Notes under the pieces: model-generated | Told to the model about the DNA's origin: nothing | The model's database searches: none | What the model saw: only the letters and a program-made list of their open reading frames with translations | Shown: piece by piece, positions 21,835-32,600 of the stretch | Numbering within the stretch: the first letter of the stretch is position 1 | Layout of the letters: each line of letters starts with the position of its first letter | Translations under genes and position numbers: made by a program | NCBI GenBank assembly: GCA_024114885.1 | Contig: CP099418.1 | Coordinates: 868,001 to 932,000 of the forward strand | Origin: Septoria linicola | Lineage: Eukaryota > Ascomycota > Dothideomycetes > Mycosphaerellales > Mycosphaerellaceae | Direction of reading: 5' to 3' | DNA: 64,000 bases

Positions 21835-24800
21835 ATGATACCTTCCCAGGTCTCATCGAAGGAAGGCACATTGAAGCACCACAACAACAGTCGAGTTCCT
21901 ACGAAGTCCAGCGTTGACTCTGGTCATAAGAGCAAAGGCTTCCAACATGTGTCACGGTTGGCGAAGAGACCGAGCACCAACAATAATGTTCCTGCGCCGG
22001 TCAAGAGTACGAGCAGAACTCCAACACCTGTAGCAGAAGTGGGGCACAAATATGGACCAGATAGGCGTGGATCGATCACACCGGCTACAACAAGTACCCC
22101 AGCACCCACGAGCATGCGTACACCGTCGCTCGTCTCAGGCTCTTCAGCGTCGACATTCGACAGTCCACGATCGAATACTTTGCGCCGCAAGCCATCAAGT
22201 GCGATCGATCGATATGCGGCCCAGAAGCGATCTGGCACTGATGGTTTGCAACTCGTCATACCAGATAATCTGCAGGATATACCATCGCGGCAGGACTTTG
22301 ATGATTCCGTGTTTGGCATTTCACCACCTTCAACATCACAGCATGTTGTGAGCCAGCCATCGAACGCTCTGACCTATGAATCACTCAAGTACCGCGACTT
22401 TCCCATAGACCATACGCCAGCCATGACTGGATATGCGCTCTCCGCAACTCCTTCTACAAGATTTGACTCGCCCTTTAGCCATGCACCTACTCCAAGCTCA
22501 GCATCATCTTACTCTTCGGGAGTTGCGGCCACTGCGTATACCAATCGGTCGCGATCTTCGACAAGTGCGACGCGAGATGGTTTGTATCCGTCTGGGGATG
22601 GTAGAGGCAACGAATCCACGCGATCAGCACTTTTGCCAGTGAGAGAGTCGTCGTCCTCTTCTAGCTCGACTGTGCGTATTGCAGGCGATGCGAAGCCGAA
22701 GCAAGTGAATCGAACGAAACACGAATCTACCTCGGCAACAACAGATAAAGCAACCTTACCGGTATCCGCCACAGCAAGGTCTCCAGCACGTAACAAGTTG
22801 AAGAAAGAGCCCGCCACTTTCGCAGCCCGAAAGCGCACAAACCAGGCTCCTCCGGAACTGGCCCATCTCAACGTAGCTACTCCGATTTCGAGTGCTCCGA
22901 TACGACCGAGCAGAGATGGAACATCTACCATTCCGGATGTGTCTGGCCCCTCGCCCGTCGTTCACAGTGATTTGCCACTCCATTATACGACATACCATAA
23001 GCGCACGTCATCACAAGAACTTGCGACCAGCGATGTTTCTCCTAGCGTGAAGAGCAGATTTGGCTTTCCGACGCGGTCTTCCTCGAGGAATGCTTCGCAG
23101 CGCATAGACTCCGCGATCTCGCCTCCGCCGACCACACTCCGGTTCAAGCGAGGGGCCACTCCAGAGGTGCCATCGGGCGAAGACCATCCGACAGAAAGCT
23201 CTCGTGCGCACCGTAAGGACTCTCCTGCTATCGGCACTGGCCCATCGCCCTCAAAATCCCCTCGTTTCGCCTTCTTCTCCCGAAAGTCAAAGCAGGAACC
23301 AAAGGTGCCTGAGCGGCCAAGACGATTATCGACCAAAGGACCAGTCGCTGGCACTGGCCACGAGGGCTATGGCAGATTTGGAACACGAGGGCGAAGTGCC
23401 AGCAATGCTAGTAGCACAGGGTCTCGATCACCAAGCAGTGACAGTACGATTGCTGCACCACACCGACCCTCGACCACACGCAAACTCAGCGGTGGCAGCA
23501 AAGACAGTTCCGGATTAGACGATTTCTTGAGAGATCGTCTAGAGCCGCGTATATTGCGCGGCAGTGGAAGCACTTGGAGTCAGAGTGAGTCAGTCGCCGA
23601 TAGCGTGGGCACCAGCGTGCAACCAGCTTCGTCGAAGTCTTCGCTCGAGAGTATCCCAGCTCCTTCTCTGCTTCCTTCGGCCATAGGTAGCTCGGCACGC
23701 CCGTCTCTTGAGCAAAGACCCTTCCTAGGACGGCGCAACACGTCTGAAAGCTCGGATGATGGGGCCAATATTCAAGGGCTCGGGCATCATGGTCATCAGT
23801 TTGTGACGAACGCCTCGCGATCACCTGAACGTGTGACAGCAGCTGAGGCTCTCGTAGCTACATCTCGCCAACGTTCTATGGACCATGGTGATGTAGGTTC
23901 ACCTTTGGCTCCTGCATTACAGATGGAGCCGCCCATGCTTTCGCATGCTGCACATGGTGCCGAGGGTAATTGGCTACGATCTCCTTCTGCGCCTATCGAG
24001 GGAAAGTCACGACGGAAATGGAACTTCTTCCAAAGAGCCACGGCGTCGCCTCAGACCAAAAGCAAGGATCGCGTCCCAGTACATGCTCAAGGCGCCCTGT
24101 CCGCGGTCAGAACAAGCACTCACGTACCGGTAGCCCACTTTGCATTGATAGAGTCTGTTGAGCCTGTCGGGCTCGCCGAAGTCGAGCGTCTTGTACAAGA
24201 CGTTGACTCGTCACCAAATGAGACGTCCAGGGCGCACACAGGTTCCAGAGATGATCAGCGCAATAAGCACAGACGTGCTAGTCTGCTTCCTGTGCGAACC
24301 ACACGCGACCACAGTGCATTGGACGCCAGACCTGCTGCATCAGCAAACTCCGCACCAGATCAGCGCTTCAGACCGCATGTTGAGTCATTGCTCCCGCCCC
24401 GGCCGAGTCTCCCACTGCACTCAATAAGTGTATCACGAGACGACAAGCTTCAGCTTCCGCAGCCAGCACAAGTGCGTCCAGACCAGTACGAGCTCAAGTC
24501 CAGTGTACACACTCCTGATCTCAGCGCTCGATCACTCAGTACTCCGGACGACGAGCATGGGTCCTCAAGGCGGCCAAGGCTGTCACCAGTCGGCCGTATC
24601 CCCCAAGTGAAGTGTAAGCGGGACCGAGAAAGGAAATTCTCTGATCATTCTTTCTCCCGCCCATTTGTGCAGTCACAGCCACGGCCTACAGTGAAGCCAC
24701 AGGGGCCACCGGGCTCTGTGTACAATCAGATTCGCGGCATGAAAAGCCCGACCGATACACCATCGCATCACGCCTTGAGCCCAGGTGTCTGGCAAGACTC

Positions 24801-26463
24801 GAATGTCGGCGAGCAACTTGACAGCGTCACCCTTGACTCCGCGCCCAGAGGTATACTAGCCACCGAATGGCAAGATCCGAATGTGCCGCCCGGCGAGTTC
24901 ATGGCAATCCCGGATCGTAAAGACTCCCAACAATCATATGTCTCAAGCAGTTCTGGTAATTGGAGTCATCCAAGCTGGATGAGTGCGCTCATGGCTCAGG
25001 CCCCACAACAAGACGATGTTTGGAACGAATACGATGATCTGATGGACGCTGAGATGCATCCACCGAGCGTTGGACCGCCACCCACAAGTGAGCTTCCCGC
25101 GCTACCCGGACATCGCACAGCGCCTGCAATACTTTCTGTCCCACAGCAAGTTTCGCGATTCCTGCAACCTTCTTTGTCCCCAATGACTCCAGACACCATC
25201 TTTGCTTGGGTCAATGGGTATGGGGATCGGAGCACGATCGCGTCAATTGACAGCTCTGGTCTGCTTGATCTACAACGGCTGAGTGCATTTCGACGATCTG
25301 ATGCAAGTATGCTTAGCCCTCAGATCAGCACCAATGCTTTGCGGTCCAGTCTTGCTTCTCGACACTCGCGTACTTCATCTCTGCCAGAGGCGACTACATA
25401 CGAAGACAGTCTTGGCTTACCTGCGAAACTCAGCCAAGAGACTTATCTGACAAGCATATCGGAAGGAATGTCGCATGACAAAAGGCACTCGGACAACCTG
25501 AGATACAGCGCGCACGTCACTGGCAAGTGGTTGTCTGGAGGACGCACACTCTTCAGTCCTGCAGGCAACGAGCTCCGACTAGCCACTGAGGCTCGAGTTC
25601 TTGTCATTGATGGTTTGAGCAGTGACTGGTCTTATAGTATTGCGCACGCCCATCCGTCAGCAGAAGTCTACGATATGACAGTTGGCTCCAAATTGTCATC
25701 GTCACTTGGCTGGGACGAAGCTGATACCAATCTGCCCAACAACTGTCGACGCATTCGTATCAAGGGCTTGTGCACAGCATTTCCCTTCCCGAGAGGCTTC
25801 TTTAATGCTGTAGTACTGCGCTTTCCAACTGCAACCACGGAAGAAGCTTATCTCCACTGTGTGTCCGAGTGCAAACGAGTGCTTCGTCCAGGTGGGTACC
25901 TTGAGGCTGTTGCTATCGATTTGGATCTTATCAACACGGGAGGTCAAGCACGAAAGGCTGTCAAAGGTCTGAAGACCAGAATGCAGGTTCACGACCAGAC
26001 CGTCTGCTTGGGCAACCTGAGTGACATGCTCCTGCGCATGATTGGCCGCAAAGGTTTCGAAGGTGTTCAGCGCGTCCTGGTCCATGTTCCTACTGCCGGC
26101 CAAGTGCTTTCGCAGGATACTGGTGCCTCTGGCTCAGACAGTTCAGGAAATCCAATTTGGCAGCACCAAAACGTGCGCACGACGCAGAAGAAGCCAAGCT
26201 TTATGGATCTACTCGACAACACTCACAACTTGGTTCCCGAGCTCGGCCACAGAAATGATGAGAGCATCACGAAGATGGTTGCCAAGGTTGGCCGTTGGTG
26301 GTACTCGAGTTGCTACGAGGAAGCTTTGCTTCCCAGCGATCGAAGTATCTGGAACGAAAGAGGTCTGCTTCGAGAGTGTCAGAAGCAGTCCACACGGTTC
26401 CGGCTACTGGTCTGCCACGCTCAAAAGCCAATGCAGACACGTCGACGCACAGTCAGTGTTTGA
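21835..26463 (+). CDS. Large disordered protein with C-terminal methyltransferase-like domain
   Basis: A single open frame of 1542 codons from the ATG at 21835. About 1200 residues are Ser/Pro/Arg-rich and low complexity with many SP/TP and RxxS sites, consistent with a heavily phosphorylated disordered region. From about residue 1250 the sequence folds like a class I SAM methyltransferase: ARVLVIDGLSSDWSYSIAHAHPSAEVYDM, then RIRIKGLCTAFPFPRGFFNAVVLRFP, then CKRVLRPGGYLEAVAIDLDL. The motif I glycines (normally GxGxG) are replaced by IDGLSSDW, so SAM binding may be altered. Downstream FMDLLDNTHNLVPELGHRNDESIT and WWYSSCYEE continue the domain. Fungal proteins with this layout exist but I know of no assigned substrate. 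No introns seen. A short upstream exon cannot be excluded. Confidence 0.75.
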   Translation: MIPSQVSSKEGTLKHHNNSRVPTKSSVDSGHKSKGFQHVSRLAKRPSTNNNVPAPVKSTSRTPTPVAEVGHKYGPDRRGSITPATTSTPAPTSMRTPSLVSGSSASTFDSPRSNTLRRKPSSAIDRYAAQKRSGTDGLQLVIPDNLQDIPSRQDFDDSVFGISPPSTSQHVVSQPSNALTYESLKYRDFPIDHTPAMTGYALSATPSTRFDSPFSHAPTPSSASSYSSGVAATAYTNRSRSSTSATRDGLYPSGDGRGNESTRSALLPVRESSSSSSSTVRIAGDAKPKQVNRTKHESTSATTDKATLPVSATARSPARNKLKKEPATFAARKRTNQAPPELAHLNVATPISSAPIRPSRDGTSTIPDVSGPSPVVHSDLPLHYTTYHKRTSSQELATSDVSPSVKSRFGFPTRSSSRNASQRIDSAISPPPTTLRFKRGATPEVPSGEDHPTESSRAHRKDSPAIGTGPSPSKSPRFAFFSRKSKQEPKVPERPRRLSTKGPVAGTGHEGYGRFGTRGRSASNASSTGSRSPSSDSTIAAPHRPSTTRKLSGGSKDSSGLDDFLRDRLEPRILRGSGSTWSQSESVADSVGTSVQPASSKSSLESIPAPSLLPSAIGSSARPSLEQRPFLGRRNTSESSDDGANIQGLGHHGHQFVTNASRSPERVTAAEALVATSRQRSMDHGDVGSPLAPALQMEPPMLSHAAHGAEGNWLRSPSAPIEGKSRRKWNFFQRATASPQTKSKDRVPVHAQGALSAVRTSTHVPVAHFALIESVEPVGLAEVERLVQDVDSSPNETSRAHTGSRDDQRNKHRRASLLPVRTTRDHSALDARPAASANSAPDQRFRPHVESLLPPRPSLPLHSISVSRDDKLQLPQPAQVRPDQYELKSSVHTPDLSARSLSTPDDEHGSSRRPRLSPVGRIPQVKCKRDRERKFSDHSFSRPFVQSQPRPTVKPQGPPGSVYNQIRGMKSPTDTPSHHALSPGVWQDSNVGEQLDSVTLDSAPRGILATEWQDPNVPPGEFMAIPDRKDSQQSYVSSSSGNWSHPSWMSALMAQAPQQDDVWNEYDDLMDAEMHPPSVGPPPTSELPALPGHRTAPAILSVPQQVSRFLQPSLSPMTPDTIFAWVNGYGDRSTIASIDSSGLLDLQRLSAFRRSDASMLSPQISTNALRSSLASRHSRTSSLPEATTYEDSLGLPAKLSQETYLTSISEGMSHDKRHSDNLRYSAHVTGKWLSGGRTLFSPAGNELRLATEARVLVIDGLSSDWSYSIAHAHPSAEVYDMTVGSKLSSSLGWDEADTNLPNNCRRIRIKGLCTAFPFPRGFFNAVVLRFPTATTEEAYLHCVSECKRVLRPGGYLEAVAIDLDLINTGGQARKAVKGLKTRMQVHDQTVCLGNLSDMLLRMIGRKGFEGVQRVLVHVPTAGQVLSQDTGASGSDSSGNPIWQHQNVRTTQKKPSFMDLLDNTHNLVPELGHRNDESITKMVAKVGRWWYSSCYEEALLPSDRSIWNERGLLRECQKQSTRFRLLVCHAQKPMQTRRRTVSV

Positions 26464-26955
26464 TCGGTGTCGAAGTCGGCCGCGCATTTGGCTTTTGAAG
26501 ATGCCACTTCTACGACTTTTGAAGGCTGGCCCTAATCAAGATTATTTTTTGTTTCTCAATTTGCAAGCGATTTAGCGAGCCATTACTGTTTAGTCCTCTT
26601 GCATTTACAACTGATCTCGCTCTGCAGAGCATACTTGGTGAACAAGACGCATCACGCCTCACGGCTGGATTGGATATCATGGTAGATGAAACCTGTAGAC
26701 GTTGCTAGTGTAGATATCATGAAGAAATGAAGTCATCTGAATGACGAATAAATGAATGCGGAAAAATCAACTTGCACATCCTTTCTTCAGAACCAAGACG
26801 TTTTTGGGCAGCAAATGTACACTCTATTCGTAGCTATCTTGATACTTTTGAACACAATCCTTTACTCAAACACAGCCAAGGGGGGAAGCGAAGCAGCGCT
26901 GCAATGTCTTGTCTGTCATACTCTTCGTCGTACTCAAAGCAGTCAATGCTTCTTC
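26464..26955. other. Intergenic, convergent gene ends
   Basis: Tail-to-tail spacer between the methyltransferase-like gene and the pectate lyase gene. Nothing recognised. Confidence 0.5.
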
Positions 26956-28293
26956 CTAAGACGAAGTGACATCAGACGTAGTGTAGATGCAAGCGCTCGA
27001 TGGGCCGCTGCTGATCTCCTCTGGCTCATCGCCGGTGTCGTTGCCCTTGTACTCAACGCAGATGTCGCTGACTCCGGAGGCGACAACGTTGGTGAACTGT
27101 TGGGAATGTGTTAGTACATCCAGAACTGAAGGATGGATGTGAGACTTTGAGGATGGACTTACAGTAGCAGTGTCGCCGTAGTTGGAGTTGATGCCAGCAA
27201 GAGACTTGCCCTCGGAGGCAGTGACATCGTCGAAGATGACGTGGCGCTCGTACATGGTCTTGCAGTTGCCGCAGCTGCGGTAGAGTTTGCCGAAGCCCTC
27301 GACGGTGAAGCCGGAGACGGAGAGGGTGCCGCCACCATTGTGCTGAGACGGGGATGTCTGTGAATATCAGGGGCTTGGAGGGGTCGGGAGGCTCACCTGG
27401 AGAACCTTGTCCTCGGCGCCAAATGCTCCTCCGCCGGTGATGGTGGTGGTTGCGCCGGCTTCTTGCTCCTTGATAGTGAAGGCGTCCTCGCAGACGGCGG
27501 ACCACCAGACGTTGGTCAGAGTGCATTCACCGAAGCTAGACAGGAGTCAGTGGAAATGAACGGGTAGATAGGTCCAAGTTATGCTCACCAGTGAACACCC
27601 TCGATCTGGTTTGGACCAATGATAACGTTGCTCAGAGAGGCCTAATATAGTCAGCATGCATGTTTTTAACATTCTTTTGTTGCGCTTTGCATCACTTACT
27701 CCAGCCTCCAGGTAGAAGACAGCATCGGAGTCACCTCCCTCGCTCTGACCAGTGCAGTCAACACCACGGTCGTAGGCGACCATACCACCATCGAAAGACT
27801 CGCCAGCAGCAATGGTCTGGACGGCGCTCAAGGCAGACGTGCCAGATGAAGCTGGCAAGCTACCACCAGAGCCGGATGAGCCAGAGTTGGAGGATGGGGC
27901 GGAGGTAGTGGCAGGCGCGGAGCTAGCAGTAGCTGTGGCCTCTTCCGAGGCGCTGGAATCATCGCTTGACTTGGTGGAGCTCGACCCCTTGCTGGACTTG
28001 GTGGACTTAGCAGACTTGGTGCCGCTAGCCTTGGCTGAAGAGGAAGAGTCGGAATCCTCCTCTTCCTCCTCCTCGTCATCGTCGTCGGCACGGGCAAGAG
28101 CGTTGGTGCTCTTGTAGGATGGAGGAGCGGTCGGAAAAGGAACCAGGCCTGTACCAGTGGGCACCAATCCGCTTGGGAAAGCACCACCAGTGGCGACAGG
28201 TCCACCAAAGCCCTTTGGATAGTCCCAGTGTGGGGCTGGAGCTGCGTTGGCACCGATAGCCAGAGCAACGAGCGCGGGGACGAAGTACTGCAT
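26956..28293 (-). CDS. Secreted PL3 pectate lyase with acidic Ser-rich linker
   Basis: Five minus-strand exons: 28293..27700, 27641..27589, 27535..27397, 27342..27163 and 27096..26956, total 368 residues. A signal peptide ([20 protein letters not shown]) is followed by a linker of about 145 residues with a run of Asp/Glu then Ser/Lys/Thr/Ala-rich sequence. The catalytic domain starts near residue 165: [78 protein letters not shown] and [11 protein letters not shown], all family-3 polysaccharide lyase blocks. These enzymes cleave de-esterified pectin by beta-elimination outside the cell and contribute to plant cell-wall breakdown. The fourth-exon acceptor was set at 27343 because it rejoins VLQ to HNGGG, the family sequence. 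The long charged linker is unusual for PL3, where the mature catalytic domain usually follows the signal closely. Confidence 0.9.
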
Positions 28294-29624
28294 GTTGGCT
28301 GAGATTCGCTTTTGTGCTGATGTGTTCTGAAGAAGTCTAGTGCGTGTTGCTGTGAATGAGTGTGGAAAATGAGAGTCAAGCGAAACCAGTCGCTGATGTG
28401 AAGGAAAGTGTTCGAACGACGCTGAGAGTACAGTGCTGATGAGAGAAGAATTGTAGCCTGCTGGACGACTCAACTTCTTTTATGTCTTCCTACAACAGCC
28501 ACAGGGAGGCGCTCACTCTATTGATCGATGCGTGAAAGCCACCAGGAAAACAACGTGAGACGACATCTCTGCGTCTCATAAGGGGCGAGAATAATCTTCC
28601 GTCCATCACAATGCTGAAGCGCTGCTCCAAAGTGAGACCAGAAAAGCTTGGTAACGCAGCCAAGAGCGATGCATAGTGGAGGCCCAGAGTCGACAAGTGC
28701 TTTTGATTGTTTGCCAGAAAGGTCTCTTGCGTCGTGTCTCCACGTGCCAATGAATCCAAAACATCCTGTGCTATCAACTTGATGAAGTTGACGGCCAGTC
28801 CCGGGCAAGCGAGCGGTTTCAAGTCTCCACACTGCCGAACCTTGTTCGCCGTGTATATAGGCAAAGACCCGATGGCCGAGTTGCATCCAGAGTGAAATTG
28901 AGGCTGTGCTAGAGCATCTTTCGATGTTCATGGCTTTGCTGCTTGGAGGCCGAGCCTCTTCCATATGCCAAATTATGCGGCTCGGGACCACTGAGGTATG
29001 GAATTGGCGATTTGTTGGATGAAAATGACTTCACGCCAGTCTACCTCTGACCGATGTATGCTATCATCTCAAGCAAGAGATGGTCATTGTGTTACGGTAG
29101 CTGTAGCATAAAACTTGCCGGCTTGATGAGCAGCGTTTCGATAGTTAGACACCCTTGACGCAGGCGACTGATGTGAGATCAGTCGGATCAGTTGGAAAGT
29201 CGAATTGCCAAGTCGATATTCGGTGTCTGCTTCTAGTCCGTACAATGCGTGCTCGCTGGTTCCGGATGATACTTGATTCGTTGCATCACAGTCTTGTTCA
29301 TGACGGTCGAGTCTAGGTTCTGTCGCTTGCTCTATCGTGGGCACAATCAATGCTGTCATGTTAGCAGGAGCGACACATTTGATGAAGCACCGTCAGTGCT
29401 TTGATTGACAGACGACAGCAACAGTCAGCAGAAGTTGCCTGTGATGGCAGTGCGTAAAATAGAGATGAGGTCGTGGTTGTAAGACACTTTTGCGGGAAGT
29501 CGCGTCCCCAAACGTCACTGCCAGTTCGACCGACATTCGCATGATTGCCGCCTAACTAGTTGTCCAGCCGTAGAACTACACAACCCACAATCGAACAATC
29601 ACGTCCGCCAAATCTCATGTCGCC
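28294..29624. other. Divergent intergenic region, nothing recognised
   Basis: 1.33 kb upstream of both the pectate lyase (minus) and the Lam/Sip3-type gene (plus). Open frames on the minus strand (28490-29359) lack coding features. TTTTATG near 28475-28482 could be a weak core promoter for the pectate lyase, but this is uncertain. Confidence 0.45.
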
Positions 29625-32600
29625 ATGGCGGAGACACAGCTGCCAGTGGCAATTCCGCCTCTGGAGCAACAAACCGTCCTCAACCTCATCCCCGTAGGCC
29701 TTCGCGAGGCAAGCCTCGATTCGCCGACGTTCCGAGCCACGAGTTTGCACTTCGCAGACCAGATCGACGCTGTAGAACGATGGCTGGATGGCTACGTGAA
29801 GGCTGCATCGCGGCTGGTGGCCGAAGTCTCGTCACTAGAGGCGGCCGTCAACTCGTTTCTGGGCCAGTCCATGCCTCCAGCTTCCATCAGCGAGGCTGTC
29901 CTCGATCACGACTACACCCTGCTGGCCATGCGCCGCTACGGCGAGGGTGCAAGAGAATTCTGGGGCAGCACTCTACGAGGCATCAAGCGGTATGATGGCG
30001 CCGTGATTGATCCCATCAAAGGCTTCCTGAATCAGGATCTGCGCAACTTCAAGGACGCGAGGCGTTCTATGGAGGCCGCGCAAAAGAGCTTTGATGGTGT
30101 TATTAGCCGGTACTCGGCACAGAGCAAAGGTAAAGAGGCGAGTTCTCTTCGCGAGGAGGCCTTCCAGCTTCATGAAGCACGAAAGCTCTATCTCAAGGCG
30201 AGTATGGACTTTTGCGTGCAAGCCCCTCAGCTGCGCGCATCGTTAGACAAGGTAAGCGGCTTTGCCTCATGTCACTATCGTAGCAAGCCTCGATCTTGTG
30301 CCTGGCCATAGTCTCTGGCACGCACAATGAGACTTCCTACCAGCCGAGCCTAACACTTCGCAGCTCATTGTCAAGATATTTGCCGATCAATGGAAAGAAA
30401 TGCGGCAGGCTCGCGAGTCAACTGCTGCAACATTCAGCAAATGGGGAGGCGAGATGGAACGGGTGCGAGGATGGAGTAGAGAGATGGAGAACTCCGAGCG
30501 CGCCTTCAAGCGAGAGCTGCTCACAGCTCGCAAGCTGATCGAAGAAGCTGCCGAGCAGAAGAAGAGGCCGTCTCGCGAGGTAAGTGACGTTTGAAGTGGA
30601 CATGGCAGCATCGTCTACCTCGACACCGCGATATGCGAGACAGTACTGACGGATCGTAGCTGGAAGACTATGCTGCATCGACCGTACCTTATCTGGGCAC
30701 AGGAGCATCATCAGCCACTAGCGCAAGCAACAACAATGTCGACGTGGCCGAAAAGCAGGGCTGGTTATTCATTCGGACTATCACTGGTCGGCCCGCCCGA
30801 ACGATATGGTCCCGTCGATGGTTCTTCGTGAAGAACGGTATATTTGGCTGGCTGGTCCAAGGCACAAGGTCTGGCGGCGTAGAAGAGAGTGATCGCACAG
30901 GCGTGCTCTTGTGTAGCGTCCGGCCCGCCTTCCAAGAAGAGCGTCGATTCTGTTTTGAAGTGAAGACCAAGGACCAGAGCATCATTCTACAGGCTGAAAC
31001 GCAACATGTAGGTCGAAAGCGCAAAGTACACACACGCGATCGTTTATTGACTATCAGCAGGAGCTCACAGAGTGGATCAGCGCATTCGAGATGGCTAAGA
31101 GGAAAGCTCTCGAAGACCCAGCTAGCACCGAAACTTCGTCGTCGTCTGCTCCAGGCATCGATCCTGCTTTCGCAATCAGTCCCCCAGTCGCGCCAGAATT
31201 TGCTGCGAAGCTTGGCGATGGCCATGCTGCTCAGACGAGTGAAGATCTAAACTTAGGTGAGAATGCACCCCAGCTCGCGACGCAACTTACTGTCGTGCGA
31301 TTGTGATATTGCACTTCGCGCATGATGAAATGACATGAACAGCGTATCATGGACCTCAACTAAGCACATTGACAGGTCTTCTGGCACCCGAAAGAGAAGG
31401 CACCGGCCTAGGCATTGCTAACCGTGCCAGCTTTGATGTCAATCCTCGAAGAGTCATGAGTCTAGAGCGCGAGCCTGAAGGTGGTCTTCGAGAGGCTTCT
31501 CGCGACCACGCCGCTCGCATCATACAGAAGCTTGATCTGCACAAGCGCTCCACGGCTTCGCCTGCAATAAGTCAGGGCCCAGCTGCTGGGGGCGGTATTG
31601 CCAGTCTCATATCCGCCAGCCACAACATTCTACCGGTTGGGCCGGGCCCTGCAGATGGTCCTAAGCGGAACTTTACGATGCCTGTGAACAGTGTTCCAAC
31701 CAGCAGTCTGGCGCCCTCTACTCTCGCAAATCCTCCTGCGGCGACGAACCTCAGTCACACTGCTGTTGTTGTTAGTGGAGAGAGGGGCATTGGCCTTGGC
31801 CGTGCCGATGGCAGTGGAGTGCCTTCAGGCATTCTGGCTAATCTCTGGGGCAGCAATAATTGGGGCCACGTGAACCGCCTCGGCGATGAATCTTCGGTTC
31901 GCAGACCGACATCACGGCCGTCGAGTCCGTCGCGCGCAGTGTCTATATCTCAAGACGACTCTATTATCAGGGATGGGCAGAACGATGCGCCAAATCCTCT
32001 CGATCCAGCGCCATCAGATCCGGTAGCGGCCCTAGGACACCGGAAGAATCTCAGCATAGGCGGCGAGCTCTATCCCGCAACGACGAAGAGCGCGAAGGAC
32101 GATATGACAGTTCCCATTGTCACTGACGACTACCCCAACTACTACCCTCTCCCCCTCAAGGCACAAAACGCACAGTTCCGAACGCTATTTCCAGCAGTCC
32201 CAAAGAGTGAAAAGGTGGTGCTTGTATTCCGTGCAACGTGGAACCCCAACGATCAGCAGGAATTCCCTGGACGTGTCTATGTCACCTCACACGAGATATA
32301 CTTCTTCTCCAACCACCTCGGTTTGGTGCTCGTCACTGGAATTAGTCTGGCTGCGTTAGACGAAGTCACTGCAGCTCCAGGGAGAGACTGTGATTACATC
32401 TACGTGCACCTCAAGGAGGGATACCGCCAAGACGATGCCCGCAGACTCACTATCAAGGTATTTCTTGAACCACTGAAACTGCTACAGCGTAGGCTGAACT
32501 TCCTGGTTCGGAACGCTCACTCAGAAGAGCCAGCTGGCTTGGAAGAGATCATCAAAACGTTGATCAAGATGGAAAGTGAGCCTCTACGCCGAAGGTCTAG

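Noticed and set aside
21762..21917. Alternative start for the large methyltransferase-like protein at 21762
   Set aside because: That ATG is in another frame and no clear splice joins it to the long frame. Kept only as a possible upstream ORF.
28490..28991. Overlapping minus-strand frames of 124 and 157 codons
   Set aside because: They overlap each other in different frames, show no family motif and no consistent splice structure.
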